From contig OZ004598.1 in assembly GCA_963924555.1 (NCBI GenBank), positions 4,054,501 through 4,118,500 of the forward strand: a DNA stretch of 64,000 nt, written 5' to 3'. Each line of letters begins with the position of its first letter. The stretch's first letter is position 1. The stretch is from Crambe crambe. Taxonomy: Eukaryota; Porifera; Demospongiae; Poecilosclerida; Crambeidae. Positions 41,876 to 51,276 of the stretch are shown piece by piece. The notes below the pieces were generated by a model. The model saw nothing but the letters and a program-made list of their open reading frames with translations. It made no database searches and had not been told where the DNA came from. The position numbers were made by a program, and so were the translations under genes.

Positions 41876-44800
41876 TGGCCAGCAACTTGCTACCAGTGCC
41901 ACAGCCGCTCGAAATTCATGACTCTCAGGCAGCCGAGAAATGGAAGCGATTCAAGCGTGCCTGGAACAGCTATTCACTGGCTACAGGGCTCGATGCTAAG
42001 ACAGAAAAGGTGCAGGTCGCCACACTATTGACGGTGATAGGTGAGGAAGCTCGTGAAGTGTTCGCAACTTTCACCTGGGAGGAGGCGGAGGATAACTCCA
42101 AGATAAACAAGGTACTTACAAAATTTGAACAGTACTGTCAACCTCGTCGTAACGTACCCTTCGAGAGGTATCGCTTTAACAGACGCATGCAAGAGCCTGG
42201 AGAGTCTTATGACCAGTACCGTACGGCTTTACTAAAGCTAGCTGAGGGTTGTAGTTTTGAGACTATTACTTCTAAGGAAATCCTGCGTGATAGGCTAGTA
42301 TTTGGAATCAAGGACCAACATGCACGAGAGAAGCTCCTCCGTAAAGCCAACCTAACACTAGCTGATACAGATGATATTTGTCATTCACATGAGGCCACAG
42401 CAACACAGATGAAAATTGTGGAGGAGGTACCAGGAACTGTAAATGTTATTGACACCAGAAAGGAGCCACTATTAAAGGGCACACCCGGCACAGCCGAACT
42501 ACGTGAGTGCCGAAACTGTGGAAGAAAACACGAATTCAGCAAGCGTGAACTTTGCCCTGCATTTGGTAAGATGTGTAACAAGTGTCGTAAGCCAAATCAC
42601 TTTGCGGTGAAATGTCGAACCCGATCCTCAAAATTTATCAGAGCGGTCGAGGAGAATGATGCTGAAGAGGTATTCCAGACATCTGCTTCTGGAGTGAGTG
42701 TAGATGACTCACAGTGTGTTACTCTGCAGCTGGACAGTGGTCACTACCTGCGATTTCAGGTAGATACTGGGGCACAGTGCAATGTAGTACCTATAGACCT
42801 TTACAAGAAAGCCACTAAAGACTACAAACTGTCCCAAGTGAAGCCAGTCAGACAAAAAATCACAGCATACGGAGGGTCTGAGCTCCGAGTAGTTGGGAGA
42901 GTCCTACTGCGTGTGAGACGTGGAGACTTTAAGTGCCGTCTAGACTGCAAGCTAGTGGGTCAGCAAGGAATCCGACCTCTGCTTGGACGCAAGGCATGTA
43001 TTGGTATGAAAATTGTGGCCTACCTGGATAATGATCAACTGAACAAGCCAAGTACAAAGAATGCCGAAGTATACGCTGTCGGTGATGATGAGAGCTCTCA
43101 AGTAACGAAAGAGCAGTTGATTCAGAAGTATCCAAGTGTGTTCGCAAACGAAGTGGGTCTATTGGAGGGTGAGTACCACATTCGTCTGGATCCACAAGCT
43201 GACCCAATACAACATGCTCCACGGCGAGTGCCTGTGGCACGCAGGGAGGGTCTCCGAGAAACTCTAGATGACCTAGTGAAGCGGGAGGTGCTTGCTCCAG
43301 TAACCAGACCAACCCCATGGGTCAGCTCTATGGTAGCTGTGGACAAGCCGGACGGAAGGATGCGCATCTGTCTAGATCCTAAGGAATTGAATGAGGTAAT
43401 CCAACGGGAGCACTACCAATTACCCACCATCGAGGAAGTTGCAACTCGCCTCCATGGAGCCAAATTGTTCTCAGTTCTGGATGCTCGAAATGGATTCTGG
43501 CATATCATGTTGGATGAAGCATCATCTTTCCTTACCACATTCAACACTCCTTTCGGTAGATATCGTTGGAAGCGTATGCCCTTCGGCATCAGTTCAGCTC
43601 CGGAAGTGTTTCAACGCAGGATGTGTGAAGTGGTGGAAGGCCTCAAGGGAGTGGAAATAGTTGCAGATGACCTTGTGATGGTGGGGTTTGGAGACACACC
43701 GGAGGAGGCCATGCGAGACCACAATCAGAATTTGCATGCTGTTCTCCAGCGTTGCAAGGAGGAGAATCTCAAGCTAAATGATAGGAAGCTCAGGCTCTGC
43801 CTAAAGGAGGTGCCTTTCATTGGCCATCTGCTGACCCCAGAAGGTCTCTGTGTAGACCCCAATAAAGTCAAAGCTATACTGGACATGCCACCTCCAAGCG
43901 ATGTGGCAGCAGTACAACGCCTCTTGGGCCTTGCTCAATATCTCAGCAAGTTTTTGCCTCACCTGTCAGACATAATGAAACCGCTGAGAGAATTGACTAA
44001 GAAAGAAGTAGCATGGATGTGGGATCCTATACAACAACAAGCCCTCGAGAACCTCAAGAAAGCCGTATCAAGCACACCAGTTTTGCGATATTACAACCTG
44101 CAGGAAGAGGTTACGCTGCAGTGCGATGCTTCACAGTCAGGTTTAGGAGCTACTCTAATGCAAAATGGTCAGCCTGTTGCATATGCCTCAAGGGCACTTA
44201 CTCCCACAGAGACACGCTATGCTCAAATCGAAAAAGAGTTACTGGCTATTGTGTTTGGGTGTGAGCATTTTGAAGCATATACATATGGACGAGATGTAGT
44301 CCAAGTTGAAACAGATCACCAGCCATTGGAGTCCATTATGCGGAAACCACTCCACAGTGCTCCAAGTCGACTACAGCGTATGCTACTCCGGCTACAGAAG
44401 TTCAATCTCAAAGTCAAATACAAGAAGGGCAAAGAAATGTTTCTGGCTGACACGCTCAGTAGGGCACACCTGACCAGTGTACATGCGTGCAGTTTTGCAC
44501 AGGAGTTACAAGAGGTTGATCACACCACCTCACTTGCAATGCCGGCAGCCCAGTTACAACGAGTCAAGGATATTGCCACGACTGATTCAGTTATAACTGC
44601 CTTGAGGGACATAATACAAAGAGGCTGGCCAAACACTAAGTCAGGAATCTCCGAGAATCTGTATCCCTATTTTGACATCCGAGATGAGCTCATTGTCCAA
44701 GATAATCTCATCTTCAAGGGGTCACAGCTAGTCATTCCTGCAACCATGAGGAGAGAGATGATGTCACTCACGCATGCCTCTCATATTGGCATAGAAGGCT

Positions 44801-45900
44801 GCATCAGAAGAGCTCGTGAAACAATGTATTGGCCTCGCATGTCATCAGAATTGAAAGAGTACATTTCCAAGTGTGACATCTGTATGGCACATCGTAGTAT
44901 GCCTGGAAAGGAGCCATTGAAACAGCACGAATTTGCGGCACGACCCTGGGCAAAGGTGGGAGCTGACCTCTGTGATTATTCTGGCCGAATTTTACTTGTC
45001 GTCTGTGACTACTATAGCAACTTTATTGAGGTTGAACACCTGAACAGGGCTACCACAAACACTGTCAGTAAAGCTCTCAGGACTATGTTTGCTAGATATG
45101 GAGTGCCAGATGTACTGATATCCGACAATGGGCCCCAATTTGCTTCGGAAGAGTTCGACAAGTTTGCGAAAAAATGGGGTTTCGAACATGTTACTTCTTC
45201 ACCACATTACCCCCAGTCAAATGGGAAAGCAGAGAATGCTGTCAAGACAGTAAAGCGTCTGTTTTCAAAGTGCAGGGAGTCTAACTGCTCTGAATTTTTG
45301 GCTCTATTGGACTGGCGCAACACACCAACAGAGGGGTTTGACTCCAGTCCAGCTCAACGATTTTTTGGTCGCCGGTGCAAGACCCTTTTGCCAACACATG
45401 GAACCTTGCTGGCTCCACAGTACTCCACAAAGGGTGACACCCAGGCAATCAACAGGCAGAAGCAGCGCCAGCAGCACTACTATGATCACCACACCAAGCC
45501 CCTAAAACCTCTCACACCTGGAGAGAGTGTGAGAATGCGTCTTCCTGGAGAGAAGACATGGAGTCCAGGGGTATGTGAAGGACTAGTGGGTCCTAGGAGC
45601 TATGAGGTGAAAGTAGGAGACAGGATATTTGTGCGTAATCGCCGTCATCTCATCAAGTCTGATGATCTGGTTGCAAAGGACGTGCCGGAAGTAGAGGAAG
45701 CCACACAACCGGAGAGTGGAGAGACTCTCCATCCGCAGGAGTCTGCTCCAAACCCAGTTGAAGAAATACCTCCACCCCAACCCAGTGGTATGACTCCTGC
45801 ACGTATAACACCTACAACCCCATCCACAGGACCACGAAGATCAAGCAGGACCAACTGTGGGAAACGCCCAGACTATTTTGGTAACTATGTGTATAACTAG
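41875..45900 (+). CDS. Gag-pol polyprotein of the Ty3/gypsy element
   Basis: One frame of 1341 codons. Gag occupies about residues 1-260, with a double Cys-His zinc segment (CRNCGRKHEFSKRELC, CNKCRKPNHFAVKC, about 210-245). Protease near 298 (QVDTGAQCNVVP). Reverse transcriptase about 450-700: MRICLDPKELN, FSVLDARNGFWHI, RMPFGISSAPEVFQR and the catalytic VADDLV, a variant of YxDD. RNase H about 745-870 (LQCDASQSGLGATL, YAQIEKELLAIVFG, ETDHQPLE). Integrase: HHCC (HASHIGIEGC, CDIC) and DDE core (GADLCDYS, ISDNGPQFASEEF, HYPQSNGKAENAVK). Gag and Pol are fused without a shift. It looks competent, but expression is unknown. Confidence 0.95.
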   Translation: MASNLLPVPQPLEIHDSQAAEKWKRFKRAWNSYSLATGLDAKTEKVQVATLLTVIGEEAREVFATFTWEEAEDNSKINKVLTKFEQYCQPRRNVPFERYRFNRRMQEPGESYDQYRTALLKLAEGCSFETITSKEILRDRLVFGIKDQHAREKLLRKANLTLADTDDICHSHEATATQMKIVEEVPGTVNVIDTRKEPLLKGTPGTAELRECRNCGRKHEFSKRELCPAFGKMCNKCRKPNHFAVKCRTRSSKFIRAVEENDAEEVFQTSASGVSVDDSQCVTLQLDSGHYLRFQVDTGAQCNVVPIDLYKKATKDYKLSQVKPVRQKITAYGGSELRVVGRVLLRVRRGDFKCRLDCKLVGQQGIRPLLGRKACIGMKIVAYLDNDQLNKPSTKNAEVYAVGDDESSQVTKEQLIQKYPSVFANEVGLLEGEYHIRLDPQADPIQHAPRRVPVARREGLRETLDDLVKREVLAPVTRPTPWVSSMVAVDKPDGRMRICLDPKELNEVIQREHYQLPTIEEVATRLHGAKLFSVLDARNGFWHIMLDEASSFLTTFNTPFGRYRWKRMPFGISSAPEVFQRRMCEVVEGLKGVEIVADDLVMVGFGDTPEEAMRDHNQNLHAVLQRCKEENLKLNDRKLRLCLKEVPFIGHLLTPEGLCVDPNKVKAILDMPPPSDVAAVQRLLGLAQYLSKFLPHLSDIMKPLRELTKKEVAWMWDPIQQQALENLKKAVSSTPVLRYYNLQEEVTLQCDASQSGLGATLMQNGQPVAYASRALTPTETRYAQIEKELLAIVFGCEHFEAYTYGRDVVQVETDHQPLESIMRKPLHSAPSRLQRMLLRLQKFNLKVKYKKGKEMFLADTLSRAHLTSVHACSFAQELQEVDHTTSLAMPAAQLQRVKDIATTDSVITALRDIIQRGWPNTKSGISENLYPYFDIRDELIVQDNLIFKGSQLVIPATMRREMMSLTHASHIGIEGCIRRARETMYWPRMSSELKEYISKCDICMAHRSMPGKEPLKQHEFAARPWAKVGADLCDYSGRILLVVCDYYSNFIEVEHLNRATTNTVSKALRTMFARYGVPDVLISDNGPQFASEEFDKFAKKWGFEHVTSSPHYPQSNGKAENAVKTVKRLFSKCRESNCSEFLALLDWRNTPTEGFDSSPAQRFFGRRCKTLLPTHGTLLAPQYSTKGDTQAINRQKQRQQHYYDHHTKPLKPLTPGESVRMRLPGEKTWSPGVCEGLVGPRSYEVKVGDRIFVRNRRHLIKSDDLVAKDVPEVEEATQPESGETLHPQESAPNPVEEIPPPQPSGMTPARITPTTPSTGPRRSSRTNCGKRPDYFGNYVYN

Positions 45901-45968
45901 TAGTTATGTTCAGTTTGTTCTCACACTCTTTATCATGGGGACTTTATCATTATTTGTGTTGTACGTAT

Positions 45969-45979
45969 AAAAGGGGAGA
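45969..45979 (+). other. Polypurine tract
   Basis: aaaaggggaga directly before the right LTR; primes plus-strand synthesis in LTR elements. Confidence 0.75.
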
Positions 45980-46142
45980 TGTAACGAGACTCTACATTAT
46001 TCTTATTACATAATCATAATATTATGCACATTATACGGTTGTCAATTTGTGTCACGTGATTCAGACTTCCAGCTGTGATCATCTTTATTCATTGAGTTTG
46101 TAAGTCACTATCAAAAAGATTATACAACAAGAATTCGTTACA
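45980..46142 (+). repeat. Right LTR (163 bp)
   Basis: TGTAACG...TTACA, followed by the gcatg target duplication at 46143-46147. Unusually short for a gypsy LTR. Confidence 0.92.
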
Positions 46143-46284
46143 GCATGCACTGTATGTATTGCACATTATCACTGTATGTTCTGTAATAATTATTAGATTT
46201 AAGCGCGCGCGCGTTGACTTCATAACACGGATTGCCTGTGGAATTGGTTTCGTTTCCAATCCCGGGGCGGTAATATACTATCTA

Positions 46285-47415
46285 TGCTACTGCATAGATA
46301 TAAGAGGTTTTACGGGATTGGAAACGCCCAATGAACTGCACAACCGAGGCGCGTTGACAGATGCGCACGCGCATGCGGCATTAATTATAATGGCCGTGAA
46401 AGGAGATCAATATTCACTCCTTTCAAGGCAGTTAAAGTGATTTTCTGCCCCTATAGCTCACAGAATAGTACAAGTAAGCTAAGGGGAAGGTATTGAAGAA
46501 GTGAAGAGTCAGAGAGTTGAAGTTGGAGAGTCTGAGGAAGGAAGTTATTAATTATTCATAACTTTTTTTCCTTGTAATTATAACTATGAGTACCTATCAT
46601 TGCTCATTATACATTAATTTTATGTGATTGATTTGAAAGAAAGGCCAGAACGACTTTTGGTATTAAAATTAGACATAAATTCATTATTATTATAGCTAGA
46701 TAATTTTGCCCCAAAGTTATCCGCCAGTTTCTGCACAGTTCTCCCTCATCAGCATTATTGCAATACTTCCAGCTTTTGGCTGTTGGATTTTGACACCATC
46801 CATCTCAAGAATTCGGCTCAGTCAGCTGTCCTGTGGACCCTATGGATATTAGGGAGGAAATATAGTAAGCTTGCCATCTCCATAGGATGACTATTGTATA
46901 GAAAACGAATGCACCAATTCCATTTACTGTTCTATCCTTTCCCTGAAACTACTAATACAGTTGCAATATTGTTAATCTATTTCTTGGGAGAGGGATTACA
47001 GTTTTAACACCACTTGCAAATGCTAGAGACAATATACGTCAGCTAATACAAAAACTAACATTACTATTCCATGTAGCTAAAGTTTACATGCCTTTTGATC
47101 AGAAAATGAGCAACAGCAATTGATTCCATCAAGCGTGAGAGGGATTACAGTCCCATTAACCACCACAGTAGTATTTGTAGGAATAAACTTGAAAATCTGA
47201 GCTAAAATTTATTTCATACAGTAAATCTATGCCCTAGTGTATTATAGTATCATTGGCATAAGTCTTACCTCACGGATCTTGTCAGAACAGCAACTTTGAC
47301 AAAAGTGCTATGTCATTCAGCTGTCAACGCGCCTCGGTTGTTAGTTGCTAACGAGAGCACGTGATCCGTTTCCAATCCCGTAAACCTCTTATATCTATGG
47401 CTACTGCTACCGCTA
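46285..47415. mobile_element. Non-autonomous DNA element, about 1.1 kb, with inverted ends
   Basis: Left end (agatataagaggttttacgg, gattggaaacg, caaccgaggcgcgttgacag) recurs inverted at 47320-47410 (ctgtcaacgcgcctcggttg, cgtttccaatcccgtaaacc, tcttatatctatgg). The middle, 46440-47300, shows no gene. Confidence 0.7.
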
Positions 47416-47512
47416 CAGAGCAGGTACCAGTAACCTATAATTCGGCCGTGGGGTTGCTAGCTATGCCTAGGGTATAAATCGTTGACGGGCTCTAATTAGA
47501 ATTATTATTATA

Positions 47513-48312
47513 CAGAAATTTTCATACAAAGTGAAGATTTATAATCCTGCTCGCAGAAGTAAGTTTATCTGGAGGGAGCTGCACAACATTTCCCATAAGT
47601 TTGATAGTGTTGAAGCTGTTAAATCTGCATTGTATCATGAACTTGAAGAGGACATTCCTGATAATGGAGACTATAGCCTTGGGTACTTTGAAGGAAAGCA
47701 GCAAAAAAAAAGTGGTTGATTTCACAATCTGATTTACAAGCTATGTATGCTATTTATCATGGGAAAACACAAATTTCTTTGTGGTGCGATGGAAAGGATC
47801 TGGCAGATGTATCTAGTGATGAAGATCAATCTAATCCCCCCAGAAAACGGAAGAGGAAAGATACTACTCAGTCTGACAAAGAACTTAAAGAAGATAAACT
47901 GGAGAGTGTGTTTCAACAATTGAAAGCGAAACATGAAAATAAGTATTCTGGACCACAGCTTAGATTATGGGCTTGAATGATAGTGGCTAAAACACATGAC
48001 CAGGATAATCCTCCCAAGGTCCCCATGCTAACTGGAGTCCAAAAGAGCAAACAGAAAGAATCTTTATCTGATGCATTAACCAGTGCAGCTTTTGCAGTAG
48101 CAAAAGTCTTCTCTCCATCCCAGCCTTCATTATCTGAGAATGTACCTGCTAATCAAGGCACTTTTTCACCGAGTAAAAAGATTGATTTACAGATGAAGAA
48201 TTTAGAGCAATTACGCCAATTGCAACAACTTAAGGAGGATGGGATTTTGAGCCAGGATGAGTTTCAGTCACAAAAGAAAATTGTTCTTATGGCACTAAAT
48301 AGTTTGGTGTGA
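47513..48312 (+). pseudogene. Broken gene of unknown family with SHOCT-like C-terminus
   Basis: Three consecutive pieces: 47513-47719 (YNPARRSKFIWRELHNI), then after a shift in an A run at 47705 a second frame to a TGA at 47974 (LISQSDLQAMYAIYHGKTQI, basic NPPRKRKRKDTT), then a third piece to 48312. The last 40 residues (LEQLRQLQQLKEDGILSQDE) resemble the SHOCT domain, a short helical oligomerisation module. No intron is needed, so it may be a retrocopy or transposon-borne gene. Not recognised otherwise. Confidence 0.55.
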
Positions 48313-48389
48313 TCAGATGATAGTTATATGATTATATTGTAGTATGTCAATTACATGTAAATACCAGCATTTTCTATCCACTGTTGGCA

Positions 48390-49342
48390 GTCATGGGTAG
48401 TTAATAGAGAGAAAGCTGACAAAACTAAGCTGCTGTGGTCAGCAAACATATAATCTGCTTTTCTATCCATCAATTTGAGGCTTGCCTTTACCTTAGAGAA
48501 TGGGATTGTAGTCGGGAGAATATGGGGGGAGGAAAAGTACCAGGGCTCCAACTTCATGTCTCATTGCAACAATTTCGTGTATGTGGTGAATACTACAGTT
48601 GTCCATCACCACCACACTGTGAGGGTTGGTGCCATTGAATGGCATTAAATGAGGAAGGAGAGAGGTCTGTACGAAGTCATAAAATACTTTACCATTAACT
48701 TTACCAACGATGGTTTTACAATCTAGCATGCCATTCATGGACATGCAGGCAATAGCAGATACCCTCTTTCCACGCACGAGGAGCTTCTCACATACAAGTG
48801 GTTTCCCACGAAGGCTATAACCATAGCGTCTAATTGAAGCACGTCTGTCACTGCCAGTTTCATCAATGAAGATCAGCATAGCCGGATCGTAAATGGACAC
48901 CTCAAGAGCAAATAATGATCTTAAGAAATCATCTCTCTATTGTGCTATCACCCTCAGTTTTTGCCTGGTAAACCTCATTCTTTTGAGGAATCTACAGATG
49001 CTTGATAGAGGTATAGTAGTTCCTGTGCTCTCTAGCACATCGTAAGCAATCTCGTGTAAGTATATTCCAGGACGCTCCAAAACAAGATGAAAAATTATGA
49101 ATTCAATCTGTTCTGTGAGCTTAGTATTGGTATTGTGGATATGGGACTTCTTCTGTACTCAACCAGTCTCCCTGAAACGAGCCACTACTCTAGAGACAGT
49201 GGCTGCATCAACACCCAGGTTGGAAGCCACTCTCTTGATCTTAAAGCCCTTAACTTCTTTCTGCCATACCATCCTCCATCTTAGATCTTCACTGTAGGGG
49301 CTTGTCCTATGTGGCTCGCATGAAGTACATGTACCAGCCATA
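48390..49342 (-). pseudogene. Tc1/mariner (IS630-type) transposase relic
   Basis: Minus strand, several frames. The N-terminal helix-turn-helix at 49342-49165 (SPYSEDLRWRMVWQKE, IKRVASNLGVDAATVSRVVA) is followed by a broken middle. The DDE core at 48900-48493 has LIFIDETGSDRR, VVVMDNCSIHH and FLPPYSPDYNPIL. A shift follows, and the tail (FSKVKASLK) is in another frame to about 48354. Inactive. Confidence 0.85.
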
Positions 49343-49421
49343 TAAATTTGAATTTTCCGCCTTTTAAACCATTGAGCATGCGCGAGCTCTCGCTTCACCT
49401 TTTTTGCATTGCAAACCGCTG

Positions 49422-49689
49422 TACAGTGGTTTTACTCAATCTTGCAAAAATTGGTCGTCAGGCGTCATCCGTATACGCATGCGCACTGCTTGAATTTTGA
49501 AATTGCGCTCAGATTTGGAAAGAACTTTAGAGAAGTAAGCTTTGAAGAGCTAGCTAGTGACTGTTGTAGTATAGTTCTAACCTACTAGCATGCCACTCAC
49601 CTTCTCCGGTAAGATTTTCGAGGTTCAAAAGTCGAGCATGCGCGAGAATGCACACTCAGCATTTTGCAAGATTGAGTAAAACCACTGTA
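49422..49689. mobile_element. Tc1/mariner-type MITE 1
   Basis: 28 bp perfect inverted ends including the TA target (tacagtggttttactcaatc at 49422, inverted at 49662-49689). 268 bp, no coding sequence. Confidence 0.9.
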
Positions 49690-49963
49690 CTGCGGTTTTA
49701 GGAAATCTTGGAACACGAGAAAGTGCGCATGCTCAAGCACATTGGTAACTAAGGCTCCAGATCGTTTCTCAGCTTACAATGGCCAGTGAACCAGGTAGGA
49801 GAAGCCCTTATAGTAAGGATATTCGTTGGAGAATAACTAACACCCGTCCTAACTGAGCCATCATCGATTGTTTTGGTAACTATGCACAATTGCGCATGCG
49901 CTGACTACGGTTTAATGTTTATTGCCGGCCGTCTTTGTTCCAAGATTCCCTAAAACCGCAGTA
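49688..49963. mobile_element. Tc1/mariner-type MITE 2 with transposase remnant
   Basis: 25 bp ends (ctgcggttttaggaaatctt at 49690, inverted and ending 49961, one mismatch) with TA on both sides; the left TA is shared with MITE 1. At 49779-49838 it still encodes MASEPGRRSPYSKDIRWRI, matching the N-terminus of the neighbouring transposase relic (SPYSEDLRWRM), so it is an internal-deletion derivative. Confidence 0.85.
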
Positions 49964-50553
49964 TTGTCTTTTTTTCTTAATTGTATTAATTAATGCGGGC
50001 ATGCGCAATAAGGAGTGGCCGGGCAGTTCATATTGTCCAATCCCGGTTACGCAGTTACACAATCTATGACCAGTACGGTCGAAGCAAACCTTGCGGTTCT
50101 CGAGCTATGGTAAGACCTGTAGCTAGCTACTATTTGGTATGAACGTTCTAGGGCTCGCATAATAGAGCTGATAGTTCACTGGCCCAGCGGAATGTGGCAG
50201 ACTCTAAGAATATTATTACAGTGGTGTGAACCGCAGGGGTTAGTTAAGTGTACAATTCCTGGATAGTCCGGGTGACTCGGTCAGGTTTTTGTGTGCTGGT
50301 GTCAGACTAGAAATATATGACGTATTCAAATCAACGGCAAAATTAACCTCTGAGCAAATAACAATCATAGTTCAACTCTAGTGACTCTATTGACTGAAGC
50401 TATGCAGAGAATCTTGGCTACACAAGCCGGAGCCAGCTCATTAGTAGTGGTACGGCCATAGCTACCATCTGGGGGGTCTGGGGAAAGTTATTGATTAGGC
50501 AATGCCTGATTTATACTGTAAGTCATTGTTATTGTTATTATTCACTGTAAAAA

Positions 50554-50650
50554 TGAAAGTGTGTACTACACACTAAATTGTCCCAATACACACACTAAAA
50601 AAAAACCAGTGTGTGTATTGGGACAAAATGGTGTGCAGTAAACACTTTCA
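50554..50650. repeat. Palindromic element, about 43 bp arms
   Basis: tgaaagtgtgtactacacac and attgtcccaatacacacact are mirrored by agtgtgtgtattgggacaaa and gtgtgcagtaaacactttca around a 12 bp A-rich loop. Confidence 0.8.
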
Positions 50651-51276
50651 GTGTATACATACACATTATACACACACAAAACAAAACAAAACAAGAACTC
50701 ATGGCCATTCCAGCTGTAGCAGTGCCTCCTGCCATGAGACTGCATGGTAACCAGGAGTATGATTCGATCGTGTGCGTTTCTACAAGTAGTTGACTATCAC
50801 ATGTCCATGCAGGTTTCATGTATTTGAATAAGAGGCTAGCTGTGGTGGTTTAAGTTCCTTATAAGCTCATCATTACATACACGTTAGAGTGAAACCTGCC
50901 TTAAAGACCATCTTGTGTTGATTGTGTTCCTTTACAATTGATATTTAATTGTGGCAGAGGTGGTCGCCACCTCTGGGCCACTCTTAATCAGGAGGTGGTC
51001 TCTGACAGCTGCAACCTGAAGCATGCTCTTGTGTTCATCATTTGTTACTTATTGAGAGTTCCCATGCTACAGTCGAGTCCAGTTGTTGCTCCTACACATA
51101 GGTGTAGGCTGAGGGGGCAATAATTATTAAGCTATGCGCATGTGCACACTAACTAGCTAGCTATATAGCACTTTCAAAGAGATCAAATCTGAGAATTTGA
51201 CCCCATGTAGCCTTGGAAGTGATGTGTCACATGTCCGAACTTTTGATAACTCTATTTATTGTTCTATTCAATGCAG

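Larger units (their letters stand above)
35412..46142 (+). mobile_element. LTR retrotransposon (Ty3/gypsy), coding-intact, left LTR split by another element
   Basis: LTRs are 163 bp: right 45980-46142; left in two parts, 35412-35468 and 41758-41858, whose lengths (57 and 101 bp) equal the matching parts of the right LTR. They begin TGTAACG and end TTACA. A primer-binding stretch follows the left LTR, a purine tract precedes the right one, and a 5 bp target duplication flanks the whole. The two LTRs differ at few positions outside the insertion, so the element is young. Confidence 0.92.
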
